64,000 nucleotides of DNA, taken from assembly GCA_025054615.1 (NCBI GenBank), contig JANWZO010000001.1:79499-143498 (forward strand). The letters run 5' to 3'. Position 1 is the first letter of the stretch; every line of letters begins with the position of its first letter. Positions 1-8,242 of the stretch are shown here, in pieces. The notes under the pieces are model-generated. The model was not told where the DNA came from. It saw only the letters and a program-made list of their open reading frames with translations, and did not search any database. The position numbers were made by a program, and so were the translations under genes. This stretch comes from Kiritimatiellia bacterium (GTDB lineage Bacteria; Verrucomicrobiota; Kiritimatiellia; CAIVKH01).

Positions 1-324
1 CTTGCGTGCGTCGGGTTGAAGTCCGGCGGACGCTTTGTCGAAACACTGATCGCCGGAGACGGCCTGATGTGGATGGGGCTCGGCGCTCTTATCACGGTCA
101 TTCCGATCGTGACGGTCGGGATCATCGCGCGAGCGGTTTACCATCTAAATTACCTCTCGATCTGCGGGTTGCTCGCCGGCAGCATGACCGACCCGCCGGC
201 GCTCGGCTTCGCGAACCAGATGGCATCGTCCGATGCGCCCGCCATCACCTATTCCAGCGTTTACGCGCTGACGATGTTCCTCCGCATCCTCACGGCGCAG
301 GCACTCGTGCTACTGCTTCTCTAG
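1..324 (+). CDS. YidE/AspT-family transporter, C-terminal part (5' end outside window)
   Basis: The frame is open from the first base and ends at TAG 322-324, leaving 107 residues of a gene that begins before the window. The sequence strongly resembles the C-terminal end of the YidE/YbjL/AspT family of inner-membrane transporters: a VGLKSGG run at residues 4-10 and SMTDPPAL at residues 61-68, in the loop between hydrophobic helices, are hallmarks of the family's duplicated membrane domain. Helices are visible at about 22-43, 50-60 and 88-107. Known members include an aspartate:alanine exchanger, but most, including Escherichia coli YidE, have no proven substrate, so the substrate here cannot be given. 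It converges with the next gene across 45 bases. Confidence 0.85.
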   Translation, partial: LACVGLKSGGRFVETLIAGDGLMWMGLGALITVIPIVTVGIIARAVYHLNYLSICGLLAGSMTDPPALGFANQMASSDAPAITYSSVYALTMFLRILTAQALVLLLL

Positions 325-369
325 TGCGTCGCAGACGAGGGGTGGGGCCAACCGTCAGAGCCGGATCCC

Positions 370-825
370 CTACTCCACGGCAAGCGGGTTCTTCCACAGA
401 ATGTCATTGGTCGTGCTGCGCAAGATCACGAGGACGACCTGCCCCGGCTGGATCACATGGTCCTCTGCGCTGCCGGATCCTCCCGTCTGATACCACCACC
501 GACCACCTTCCCGCGCATTTCGCCAGATTCGAACCGCCGGGCTGCGGTCCATCACGTCGCGGCTCGCAAAAATTCGAATTTCATCCGCAATCATAATTCC
601 GTTCGCCGCGGACAAGGATTCCAGACCCAGTTCGCGCAACGGAACGACCCGAGGCGCTGAGAAGGTCACCACGTTAACCACATTCGAGGCGGAAAGTCGG
701 TCTTTCGCCAGGTGAAGTTCCAAGCGCTGTGGCGCTCCGGTTTGCGCCTGGGCGGTGATTCCGAGCGCGATCGCAAAGAGAAGTGCGATCCCCATTGTCT
801 TTCGAGCGGAGTGGTACATATTCAT
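370..825 (-). CDS. Small secreted protein, TIGR02597-like domain
   Basis: A 151-residue protein with a clear signal peptide (positively charged start, hydrophobic stretch at residues 11-25, likely cleavage after AQA near 27). It has no cysteine and no membrane segment in the mature part. Residues 81-149 (beginning DEIRI and including VIQPGQVVLVILRSTTN) align by eye with the last 85 residues of the 2127-residue secreted protein at 29773-36156, which has DEIRI and later FVRRTTNTIYWTN. I infer that this is a stand-alone copy of that C-terminal domain. It resembles the TIGR02597 family seen in Verrucomicrobia, but I could not test this. Its start lies only 17 bp from the divergent metallophosphoesterase start. 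Function unknown; location probably periplasmic or extracellular. Confidence 0.7.
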   Translation of the reverse strand: MNMYHSARKTMGIALLFAIALGITAQAQTGAPQRLELHLAKDRLSASNVVNVVTFSAPRVVPLRELGLESLSAANGIMIADEIRIFASRDVMDRSPAVRIWRNAREGGRWWYQTGGSGSAEDHVIQPGQVVLVILRSTTNDILWKNPLAVE

Positions 826-842
826 GCGGGAATTTTACACCT

Positions 843-1688
843 GTGCGCCTCGCCGTTCTATCCGACATTCATGGCAACTTTATCGCGCTTCGGGCGGTCC
901 TTGACGCCATCGATCGGGACAATCCGGATCGCGTGATCATCGCTGGAGATGTGATCAACCGGGGCCCCCGTTCTCGGGAGTGCCTCGCCTGCGTGCTCGA
1001 CCGCATCGAACGGGACTGCTGGCTATGCATCAAGGGCAACCATGAAGACTACGTGTTGATGGCCGCTGCACAGGACCCCGCAATGATGCAGCCCTGGCAA
1101 CGCGCCGCGCTTGCGCACACCTTCTGGACGGCGGATCGCGTGCGCGATCTCCTGCCCACCGTGGCCGCCTTGCCGGATCAAATCTCGCTCTGGGGACCTG
1201 ACGGCTCGGAGGTCCGTTTTGTCCACGCATCCATGCGGGGGAACCGCGAGGGGTTGTATCACCACATGGACGAGGCGGCGCTGATCGAGCGAACTTCGCC
1301 GCCCGCCGACGTGCTCGTCGCCGGACATACGCATATCCCCTTCAGCCGCCGCGTTGATGGCCGGCTCATCGTCAACGCCGGCGCGGCCGGCCTCCCGTTC
1401 GATGGAGATTTTCGGCCCTCCTACGCCATTCTCGAATGGACGCCCCGGGGATGGACGACCCACATCCGCCGAATCACCTATGACCGGGCCGCCGCTGAAC
1501 GAGACATGGTGGATTCCGGTTTCCTGGACGGCGGCGGCCCCATGGCCAGGCTCATCCTCGAAGAATTGCGCTCCGCTCGGCCGCTGCTGGCACGCTGGCA
1601 GAGAGACTTCGAGCCGCGGGTCTGCGCGGGGTTAATGACCGTCGAGGACTCCGTCGATGCGCTTCTCGACTCGATCGGTGCGCGCTGA
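843..1688 (+). CDS. Calcineurin-like metallophosphoesterase
   Basis: The protein shows the full ordered set of metal-binding motifs of the calcineurin-like phosphoesterase superfamily: SDIHGN at the N-terminus, AGDVINRGP, GNHED, an isolated His in VHASMRG, and GHTH. These bind two metal ions and hydrolyse phosphomonoesters or phosphodiesters; the compact architecture resembles YfcE- or ApaH-like members, but the substrate is not readable from sequence. I place the start at GTG 843, which gives VRLAVLSDIHGN and 281 residues. An in-frame upstream ATG at 783 would add 20 residues that look non-conserved and overlap the divergent gene. The last about 60 residues, after the GHTH motif, form a less conserved tail. 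It converges with the pseudouridine synthase across palindrome array A. Confidence 0.8.
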   Translation: MRLAVLSDIHGNFIALRAVLDAIDRDNPDRVIIAGDVINRGPRSRECLACVLDRIERDCWLCIKGNHEDYVLMAAAQDPAMMQPWQRAALAHTFWTADRVRDLLPTVAALPDQISLWGPDGSEVRFVHASMRGNREGLYHHMDEAALIERTSPPADVLVAGHTHIPFSRRVDGRLIVNAGAAGLPFDGDFRPSYAILEWTPRGWTTHIRRITYDRAAAERDMVDSGFLDGGGPMARLILEELRSARPLLARWQRDFEPRVCAGLMTVEDSVDALLDSIGAR

Positions 1689-1747
1689 AGCCGCCCGCGA
1701 AACGGCCCGCTCTCCCGTCCCTGATCGATCCGATCGGCCTCCATTTT

Positions 1748-1810
1748 TTCCATGCTCTGGAAATTCCATAGCATGGAAGCCGGTTCGCGGCATTTTTACA
1801 GACGATGGAA
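1748..1810. repeat. Palindrome array A (three 15-bp sites)
   Basis: Three copies of a 5-5-5 element are seen: TTCCATGCTCTGGAA at 1748-1762, TTCCATAGCATGGAA at 1764-1778 and TTACAGACGATGGAA at 1796-1810. Their centres are 1755, 1771 and 1803, so the spacings are 16 and 32 bp. The array lies between two convergent genes, so it cannot be an ordinary promoter operator here. The third site overlaps the TAA stop codon (1796-1798) of the pseudouridine synthase and encodes its last residues. Confidence 0.85.
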
Positions 1811-2548
1811 ATTTTCGCGAGCGGCGAACCGAAGCGCCTCGACTTCGTGCGGCGTGAGCTCGCGGCATCTGCCCGCCGGCAGGTCGCCGAGCTGCACCGG
1901 ACCGATCGCGGTCCGGAGCAGGCGGATCACGCGAACCCCGCAAGCGGCGAATAGCCTGCGAACCTCCCGCTTCCGGCCCTCCGCGAGGACCACTTCGTAG
2001 ACCGCGGAGGCGACCTCACGGATGGATCGGGCGCGCAGCCATTCGCCGCCGTCGCGAATGCCGCGCACGATCCGCCGGGCCCCATTCGCCTCGAGCGGAG
2101 TGTCGCACCAAACCATGTACGTTTTTACGACGCCGTAGCGCGGGTGCGTGAGGCGGAGCGCAAAGTCACCGTCGTTCGTCAACAACAGCAAGCCCTCGCT
2201 GTCGCGGTCGAGCCGGCCGACATGGTAGAGGCGGCTGCTCCCCGCGGGCAACAGGTCCGACAGCGTGCGCCGCCCGCGGTCATCGGACATGGCGGACAAG
2301 ACGCCCCGCGGTTTGTGAAAAAGGAGATACCGGAACGGCTGCGGCCGGATTGGGCAGCCGTCCACTTCAACGCGTTGTCGGGCGGGATCCACCGCCACCG
2401 GCCCGGCCACGACGGCGCCATCGACGCGGACCCGACCGGCGGCGATGAGCGCCTCGCAGGCGCGGCGCGACGCGACGCCGCAGAGGGCCATGTATTTGTG
2501 CAGACGGATCGGCCCGATTTTGCCGGCGGGTGCGTCAGTGTTCGACAT
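1796..2548 (-). CDS. Pseudouridine synthase, RsuA/RluB/RluE/RluF family
   Basis: Isomerises a specific uridine to pseudouridine in rRNA. An N-terminal S4 RNA-binding domain (IRLHKYMALCGVASRRACEALI) is followed by the family's catalytic motif GRLDRDSEG, whose first Asp is the nucleophile, and by a C-terminal REVRRLFAACG segment. At about 250 residues it is the usual length of the RsuA branch; whether it modifies 16S or 23S rRNA cannot be told. The start chosen is ATG 2548, which begins MSNTDAPAGK and overlaps the upstream gene by 14 bp; an in-frame ATG at 2590 would add 14 unlikely residues. It is the last gene of the leftward run from 9039. Its stop codon lies inside palindrome array A. Confidence 0.88.
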   Translation of the reverse strand: MSNTDAPAGKIGPIRLHKYMALCGVASRRACEALIAAGRVRVDGAVVAGPVAVDPARQRVEVDGCPIRPQPFRYLLFHKPRGVLSAMSDDRGRRTLSDLLPAGSSRLYHVGRLDRDSEGLLLLTNDGDFALRLTHPRYGVVKTYMVWCDTPLEANGARRIVRGIRDGGEWLRARSIREVASAVYEVVLAEGRKREVRRLFAACGVRVIRLLRTAIGPVQLGDLPAGRCRELTPHEVEALRFAARENFHRL

Positions 2549-3590
2549 ATGGAACGAGTGTATGGGGCAGCCACGCGGCAAATGGCGCATAGCGGGCCGG
2601 AATTTTCCGAGCGGCTTCTTCGGTTACTTCAGTGACACGCCGGGATTCGGATTTCGGAATCGTCCAGGCATCCCGAATGAGCAGGTGCGGCGAATCGCGC
2701 GGCGATTCTCCGGGAATCAGATGGAACTGGATGGTGCGGGCCGCAGATCCGAAGAAATCGTAGGCCCGGGCCAACTCCTCCTCACTGACGGCGAGAAGCC
2801 GCTCAAAACGGGCCGGGCCGAGCACCGTCCGAAAGCCGGAATAAAGATCCTCGCGAAGCTCCGCGCCGGCCTTTTCGAAGGGGGGGATGTAGATGGAAAC
2901 CTCATTTGGCGCGGGCTGCGTGGCGATGAGAACCTGTTGCTGGATCGATAAGATCGAGGCGCGGCCGTATTTCAGGAGGTCGTCGAGCAGCTCGCGCTCT
3001 CGCGGATTGACGGCGAGGAAATCCGCCAGATCGGGGTGCACGGAGTAGTCGTCCGCAACCGCCGCGAAGCGAAGGCGGGGCAGGTGCCGTTCCCGGAGCA
3101 GCAGACGCCCGCGCAGGTTGACGAGAATCCAGTTCGCCAAATCCTCATAGCGAAGCCTGGCCGTTTCGGCCGTGCGACGAGCTTCGGCCAGCTCCCGCTG
3201 AATTTCCTCCGCAACGAGGGGCGGCGCGGACGCCGACGGCGGCGAAGGCGACGAGGACGGCGCTCGCTCGGAATCGACCGGTGTTGACGTCTCAGTGTGC
3301 GGTTGGACCGCGGAACCGAAATTGGCTGTCACAGGCACGGCCGGATCCGAATCGCTCCGCGCCAGCGCCCAGCCCAGCGCGAACAACACCGCCCCGGCGG
3401 CAACCGCCAGGCACAGGGCCTGCAGACGGCGCAGCAATGCCGGGTTTAGGACGGTTGATTGATGGGGAATCTGCAGCGAGGAGCGGCAATTCGGGCACTC
3501 GGCCAGTGAGCCGGCGGCAGGCGGGTCCGCGGCGAGCCTGCGGCTGCACGCGGGGCATCGGAAAAATATTTCGGCCCGCTCCCTGCCCAT
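2535..3590 (-). CDS. Zinc-ribbon membrane protein of unknown function
   Basis: I do not recognise a characterised family. The N-terminus has two CxxC pairs (C12/C15 and C32/C35) in the spacing of a zinc ribbon, like the MJ0042-type ribbons at the start of many delta-proteobacterial and PVC membrane proteins. One transmembrane helix follows at about residues 57-76, then a Pro/Ser-rich linker (about 90-120), a short helical stretch rich in Ala, Glu and Arg (about 127-150), and a roughly 200-residue C-terminal domain presumably outside the cytoplasm. It sits between a HAD-like gene and the pseudouridine synthase in one leftward run. The ribbon with a single helix suggests a cytoplasmic sensor joined to an exported domain, which is inference. 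Confidence 0.75.
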   Translation of the reverse strand: MGRERAEIFFRCPACSRRLAADPPAAGSLAECPNCRSSLQIPHQSTVLNPALLRRLQALCLAVAAGAVLFALGWALARSDSDPAVPVTANFGSAVQPHTETSTPVDSERAPSSSPSPPSASAPPLVAEEIQRELAEARRTAETARLRYEDLANWILVNLRGRLLLRERHLPRLRFAAVADDYSVHPDLADFLAVNPRERELLDDLLKYGRASILSIQQQVLIATQPAPNEVSIYIPPFEKAGAELREDLYSGFRTVLGPARFERLLAVSEEELARAYDFFGSAARTIQFHLIPGESPRDSPHLLIRDAWTIPKSESRRVTEVTEEAARKIPARYAPFAAWLPHTLVPYVEH

Positions 3591-3620
3591 AACGCCAGTG
3601 TAGGAACCCTGTTCGTGGAT

Positions 3621-4535
3621 TCAAGGGCGGGTGGATCGGCGCCGATCCCCGGGCAACGCCCCCCTCTGAATCACGATTTTTCGGCCGGACGGACGACGCG
3701 GGTCAGAGGTGTCGTAAACGACGAATTTGACGCCGGGATATTCCCGCGCGAGTTCCGCACGAATGAACTGCTCGACGGCCTCCAGGTTATGACGGTCGTC
3801 GTCGGAAAAACCGATGCTGACCCTTTCCGCGCGGCGCCGGCCGCGGAGCAGGCTCATGGCGTGCTCAACAAACTCGCGGATGGCGGCCTGTTTCGCCTTT
3901 TCCGGGCTCTCGGCGCCGCTGAGGCGGTGGCCCATCAATTCTTGGAATTCGGGGGAGGTGACCCCGCGATAGCGACAGAGGTCGAGATATTGCTTGAGAA
4001 CCTCGCTGTCGGACAGTCCGTACGGATCTCCATCGAAATAGGCGATGTATCCGCGGAGATTATCGATCATTTTTTTCTTTTCCTTCGGCGTCAGCACATG
4101 CTCGATGAAATACTCGACGCCCTGCCGGATCGACGCGGCGCTGTGTGAGCGGGCGGTGATGATCGCAAAGAGGCGGCCTTCAACGAGAGCATTCCGAAAT
4201 TTCCGGAAGCTCGGGGCGCCTTTTGCGCGGCCCTCGATAATGGGCTGGAGCGCCTTGCGCGTGTCGTCAAGGAACGCTTCCGCGCCCCGGGAGCCGATGT
4301 CGTAAAAATCCGAGAAGGCGCGGTCCCAGTCGTTGCCGAGCGGCCGGCAGTTTTTCATGGTTCGGCGGATGCGGGCGAATTCGGCGGTCGAAACATCCCA
4401 AGGGATCCAGCCGCGCGGCGTCTTTTTTTCGAGATGAATGCGGGTGGGCATGTGCAGGATGTTGTCGTCCCAGTCAAACATGTAGTACTTGAAGTGGAGG
4501 GGGCGGCTCCTCTCCCCAGCGGGTCTACGTCTCAT
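3621..4535 (-). CDS. HAD-superfamily-like protein
   Basis: The first recognisable segment, YYMFDWDDNIL, carries the DxDxx nucleophile signature of HAD phosphohydrolases. IITARSH is the motif II strand with its Thr/Ser, and GFSDDDRHN fits the acidic motif IV. The cap region and C-terminus are unlike any HAD member I can name, so the substrate is unknown. The start at ATG 4535 overlaps the stop of the amidase gene as ATGA and has AAGGAG about 8 bases upstream within the amidase coding region. A longer in-frame extension exists, but its sequence looks like antisense to the amidase. At 304 residues it is larger than a minimal HAD domain; the extra lies between motifs I and II and at the end. Confidence 0.7.
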   Translation of the reverse strand: MRRRPAGERSRPLHFKYYMFDWDDNILHMPTRIHLEKKTPRGWIPWDVSTAEFARIRRTMKNCRPLGNDWDRAFSDFYDIGSRGAEAFLDDTRKALQPIIEGRAKGAPSFRKFRNALVEGRLFAIITARSHSAASIRQGVEYFIEHVLTPKEKKKMIDNLRGYIAYFDGDPYGLSDSEVLKQYLDLCRYRGVTSPEFQELMGHRLSGAESPEKAKQAAIREFVEHAMSLLRGRRRAERVSIGFSDDDRHNLEAVEQFIRAELAREYPGVKFVVYDTSDPRRPSGRKIVIQRGALPGDRRRSTRP

Positions 4536-5524
4536 GGGCCCTCTCCTTGAGAGCGGCGTACCAGATGGAGATACGCCAAAATGCCGCGTGCGATGCTTTC
4601 GGCAAGGGTGGCGCGATACGACTCCTTGAGCAGAAGGGCTTCCTCCTGTGGATTGGACACGAATGCGCATTCGATCAGCAGCGCGGGGCACGGCGCATTT
4701 CGCAGGACAAGGAAGCGAGAGCGCCGCACCCCGCGATCTGGCGCCCGGAGCCGCTGCAGCATCGAACGCTGGATGAGGTAGGCAGCGATTCCGTTGGCCG
4801 CTTCGTAGCGATTCCCGGGCTGCGTGAGGTTGGACAGGCCGCCGGCGGTTGATTCGTATCCCGCGGCGGCGAGCACGTAGGTCTCGATTCCCGCCGCCGA
4901 GGTGTTGGCGGCGGAGTTTAGGTGAATGCTCACAAATAGGTCGGCCCGCCAGCGCGCGGCCTTTCGGGTGCGCTCGTCTAGTTCGACAAATCGATCGTTC
5001 TCGCGGGTGAGATACACGCGCACGCCAGCATTGACCAGATGGGCGCGAATGCGGCGCGCGAGATCAAGCACGACACGTTTTTCTTCCACCCCGCGGCGCC
5101 CTTTGGCACCGGTATCGTGGCCGCCGTGTCCGGGGTCCAGAACCACGATCCGGTGGCCGATCCCGCGGAGATGCCGCTCCGGCCGGATCAGGGGATCAAT
5201 CACCGTGCGCGCATCGACCTCGCGAATGGACCATCGGTCGCGAATCCGCTCCAACGGTGCGTGCATCCAGACCGTAACGCCGTCGACGGTGGCTTCGCGG
5301 CTGTCCACTTTGAACACGATCTTCCGCGTGCGATTTTGAAGGATCAGGCGCTGATCGTCGGGGCCAGAGAGGCTCATGTCGTAGGCGCGCGATAGCTCAC
5401 GCAGCGGCACATATTTCTCCTTCTCGTGCCAGAAAACGGCGAATCCATCGCTCCGCGCGAGGATCGCCGGAATGCGGATCCCCAGAACAAAAAGCACACA
5501 GAGGACGGTGATCAGCGGACGCAT
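4532..5524 (-). CDS. N-acetylmuramoyl-L-alanine amidase (Amidase_3)
   Basis: Cleaves the amide bond between MurNAc and the stem peptide of peptidoglycan outside the inner membrane. A signal peptide covers about residues 1-23. A roughly 75-residue N-terminal domain (FAVFWHEKEKYVPLREL...) resembles the copper-amine-oxidase-like substrate-binding domains found on such enzymes. The Amidase_3 zinc ligands and catalytic residues follow in order: DPGHGG, the Glu of GVEEKRV, SIHLN, and the Glu of LIECAFVSN. The protein is 330 residues long. It lies 17 bp downstream of a membrane glycosyltransferase and is coupled to the HAD-like gene by an ATGA overlap, suggesting a role in envelope growth or remodelling within this run. 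Confidence 0.9.
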   Translation of the reverse strand: MRPLITVLCVLFVLGIRIPAILARSDGFAVFWHEKEKYVPLRELSRAYDMSLSGPDDQRLILQNRTRKIVFKVDSREATVDGVTVWMHAPLERIRDRWSIREVDARTVIDPLIRPERHLRGIGHRIVVLDPGHGGHDTGAKGRRGVEEKRVVLDLARRIRAHLVNAGVRVYLTRENDRFVELDERTRKAARWRADLFVSIHLNSAANTSAAGIETYVLAAAGYESTAGGLSNLTQPGNRYEAANGIAAYLIQRSMLQRLRAPDRGVRRSRFLVLRNAPCPALLIECAFVSNPQEEALLLKESYRATLAESIARGILAYLHLVRRSQGEGP

Positions 5525-5541
5525 CTGCGGCAGGCCCGGTT

Positions 5542-7050
5542 TCAGCGGCGTCGGTAGAGATAGCAGCGCTCATCGCTGCCGAAGACGGTTTGGTCGACCT
5601 TGTACACCATCTCGAATCCAGCTTTGGAAAGATCGAGGGGAGCATCCAGTAGCAAGTAAAGGGGCTGAGGAGGGGGGACGGCCTGCATAGCCCGGAGGAT
5701 CGCCCTGTCGTAGGGCATTTGGTGGGCCTCGACTGTGGCGTGATCCTGGCGGACAAAGGTCACGCGGCGGTCGAGCGCGACATTCCAAAAGGTCGCTCCC
5801 GGCAGATAAAGGGGAAGGCTGCTCAGATGCCAGTAGCGGTGAACGGCGATGGGCTTGTCGAGCAACCCGTTGCGCTTCAAGTAATCCGCCATTCGGGCGG
5901 TTCCGGAGAAATCGAGGCGCCGGTCGAGATCATGCAGTTGGAAGGCAACCGGCAAACAGATGACGGCGGAGATGCCCAGCACGAGGCAAGCAATCCGGAG
6001 GCGATCTCCGTATTCGGACCATCCTTTCGGAAACGGCAACGCCCAGCGGTCAGGTTCTGAGCGCGCAATCCAGTATCCCCACATGAGCGTCAGCGGCACC
6101 ACACCGTAGTGGCGCAAACCTGAACCCTTGTAGAGGGCAATCACAAAGTTGGCGACCAAGATCGAGGTGACAATCAAAAGCGAAATCGGCCTGCTCGCAA
6201 ACGGTAAGAGAGTCAAGGCCAGAAAAAGCCAACCGGCCGGAATCAGGAAATCACCCGGACTGAGCATCGCAAAAAACGCGCCCACGACATACTTGTGGAC
6301 CTCATTGAAATTATAGACGTAACGGTGCGTTGTTCCGCCGCCGATCAGTCCCACTTGCACGAGACAGAGCAGAACCCCCAATGCCATGACTCCAACGGCT
6401 GCCCACTTCCGCGGCTCCGCCGTGCGAGCCAGCAGTAATTCCAGCGCATAGGCGCCTACGAGCGCAGCGCCGACAAGCACCATGTGGACATTCGTGTTGC
6501 TGAGCAGGAAAACAAGGACTGCATAGCGAAAGGGATGGTCGAATCGGCGTTCATAAAGCCACGCGACGGCAAACATGAGCAGGAAGCCGATCGCATAGAC
6601 GCGCATTTCCATCGCGTACTGCCAGAAAAAATAGAAAGAAAACGCGCTGGCGGCCTTTAGCCACATCGGCAGCGGCGCTCGAAATAAAAAGAGGGCCATC
6701 ACGCCGAGGACGACCCCATAGTGGAGAAGTCGCATAGCGTCGAACGAAAACCCCGCCTTGGCGAATGGCAGTAACATCAAATACCACAGTGCAGGATGAG
6801 CCTCGAACCGCAGGTCGTAGAAGAGTTCTGCCAAGCCCGCATCCCGAGCATATAGCCACGCTTGGGCTTCATCGCGCCAAGGCTCATGCGCCCACGTAGT
6901 GACCCACACGTTCCATGCGTAGACGACAAGCAGCAGCCAGGCGACCACTCGGGACACGAGGTCCGGGCGCTCCCGGATGAGGCTGAGCGCCTGGCCCAGC
7001 TCGGGGGGCGACTCATGGGTTTCTTTTCTGGGGGCGGCTCGCTTCGACAT
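5542..7050 (-). CDS. GT-C fold membrane glycosyltransferase-like protein
   Basis: A 502-residue polytopic protein with about ten to twelve hydrophobic helices. The first loop after helix 1 contains HEPWRDEAQAW, an acidic pair in the position typical of GT-C glycosyltransferases such as ArnT/PMT relatives, which use lipid-linked sugar donors. A charged cytoplasmic tail of about 35 residues precedes helix 1, and about 110 residues after the last helix form a soluble C-terminal domain. The donor and acceptor cannot be inferred. It follows two soluble glycosyltransferases on the same strand (26 bp gap), so all three probably build one surface glycan or glycolipid. Confidence 0.75.
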   Translation of the reverse strand: MSKRAAPRKETHESPPELGQALSLIRERPDLVSRVVAWLLLVVYAWNVWVTTWAHEPWRDEAQAWLYARDAGLAELFYDLRFEAHPALWYLMLLPFAKAGFSFDAMRLLHYGVVLGVMALFLFRAPLPMWLKAASAFSFYFFWQYAMEMRVYAIGFLLMFAVAWLYERRFDHPFRYAVLVFLLSNTNVHMVLVGAALVGAYALELLLARTAEPRKWAAVGVMALGVLLCLVQVGLIGGGTTHRYVYNFNEVHKYVVGAFFAMLSPGDFLIPAGWLFLALTLLPFASRPISLLIVTSILVANFVIALYKGSGLRHYGVVPLTLMWGYWIARSEPDRWALPFPKGWSEYGDRLRIACLVLGISAVICLPVAFQLHDLDRRLDFSGTARMADYLKRNGLLDKPIAVHRYWHLSSLPLYLPGATFWNVALDRRVTFVRQDHATVEAHQMPYDRAILRAMQAVPPPQPLYLLLDAPLDLSKAGFEMVYKVDQTVFGSDERCYLYRRR

Positions 7051-7075
7051 ATGCGCGCAGTTTTTCCGTTCGCAT

Positions 7076-8242
7076 TCAGGAAAGCGAGTTTTTTGAGGGC
7101 GATCCCCTTCGAGCCGCGGCCCGAAACGCCTCCAGCGTCGTTCGGGCGGTCCGGTCCCAGGTGAACTCGCCCGCTCGGCGGCGCGCCGATTCCCGAATCC
7201 GCTCCCGATCGGTCGTCGATAGGCTCACAAGTTCCATCATGGCCTCCGCCCACCTCGATTCATCGCGCCCGTCGGCGTAGCGCGCGGCGCCCCCCCCGAC
7301 CTCTCTCGTAGAACCTTGACCGGTCGCAAGGCACGGCGCCCCTGCGGCCATCGCCTCCAGCAACGGCAGTCCGAACCCCTCGTATAGGGAGGGAAACACG
7401 AAAGCGGCGCAAGCCTGGTAAAGCGCCACGAGCTCGCCGCGCGCGACGGCGCGGACTCGGTGCACACGTCCTGCTGGCGCCACGGCCATGGCGCGCTGCA
7501 AAGCCGCCTCGCCGCGTCGTTCCCGGCCCACAATCAGGAGGTGATGCGGGACTGACCCGGCGATGCGGCTGAACGCGCGGACAAGAAAATCGAGGTTTTT
7601 GTGCGGGTGGCTGTGGCCGACAGTAAATAAAAACGGCACGTTGGCCGGCAGATATCGGCTCTGCACCGCCTGCACTTCCGCGGCTCCCGACGGCTCGAAA
7701 AAAATTCGGTCTACGCCAAGAGGCGTCACGGAAATCCGTTCCGCTGGCGCTCGGGTGTACCGCTTGATTTCATCCGCCGAAAAATTGGAGATGGCCAAAA
7801 TGCGGTCGGCCCGCGTCGCGGCCAAGGTAACCAGCACGTGAGTAGTCCAACGGGCAAGGGTCGATAGGTCCTCGGGGTGGCTGCGATACTGCATGTCCAG
7901 AATGGACACGACCTGCGGACACGGCGCCCACAGGGGCATCGTATAACCGGGGGACCACAGCAGATCCGGTCGGACGGCTCTCAGCTTGGCGGGAAGGAGA
8001 GTCTGCTCCGCCACGATGCGGGCGTGGCGGTTGGAGGCGCGCAGGGGTAATCTCAAAAAGGAAAAGCTTGCTGCGCCTCCGAAATGCTGCCGTAAAAACG
8101 TGTCGTTTTCCTCATTTGTTATGAGGATCAACTGAACCGCAGGGTCAGCCGCCGTAAGGGCGCGGAGCGTTTCAACGAGGTAGGTCTCCGATCCTCCCAC
8201 TTCGCCGGGAATGAGGAAGAGCGTATTGACTGCAACCTTCAT
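7076..8242 (-). CDS. Glycosyltransferase family 4
   Basis: A 388-residue retaining GT-B glycosyltransferase. The N-terminal Rossmann-like domain begins MKVAVNTLFLIPGEVGGSET with a Gly-rich acceptor loop. The C-terminal domain has the GT4 signatures FTVGHSHPHKNLDFLV and the EX7E motif in SLYEGFGLPLLEAMAAG, which contacts the nucleotide-sugar donor. The ATG at 8242 overlaps the stop of the upstream GT2 gene as ATGA. Farther upstream in-frame starts would overlap that gene heavily and give nonsense sequence. Likely role: adding a sugar to an exported polysaccharide or lipid-linked glycan with its neighbours. Confidence 0.9.
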   Translation of the reverse strand: MKVAVNTLFLIPGEVGGSETYLVETLRALTAADPAVQLILITNEENDTFLRQHFGGAASFSFLRLPLRASNRHARIVAEQTLLPAKLRAVRPDLLWSPGYTMPLWAPCPQVVSILDMQYRSHPEDLSTLARWTTHVLVTLAATRADRILAISNFSADEIKRYTRAPAERISVTPLGVDRIFFEPSGAAEVQAVQSRYLPANVPFLFTVGHSHPHKNLDFLVRAFSRIAGSVPHHLLIVGRERRGEAALQRAMAVAPAGRVHRVRAVARGELVALYQACAAFVFPSLYEGFGLPLLEAMAAGAPCLATGQGSTREVGGGAARYADGRDESRWAEAMMELVSLSTTDRERIRESARRRAGEFTWDRTARTTLEAFRAAARRGSPSKNSLS

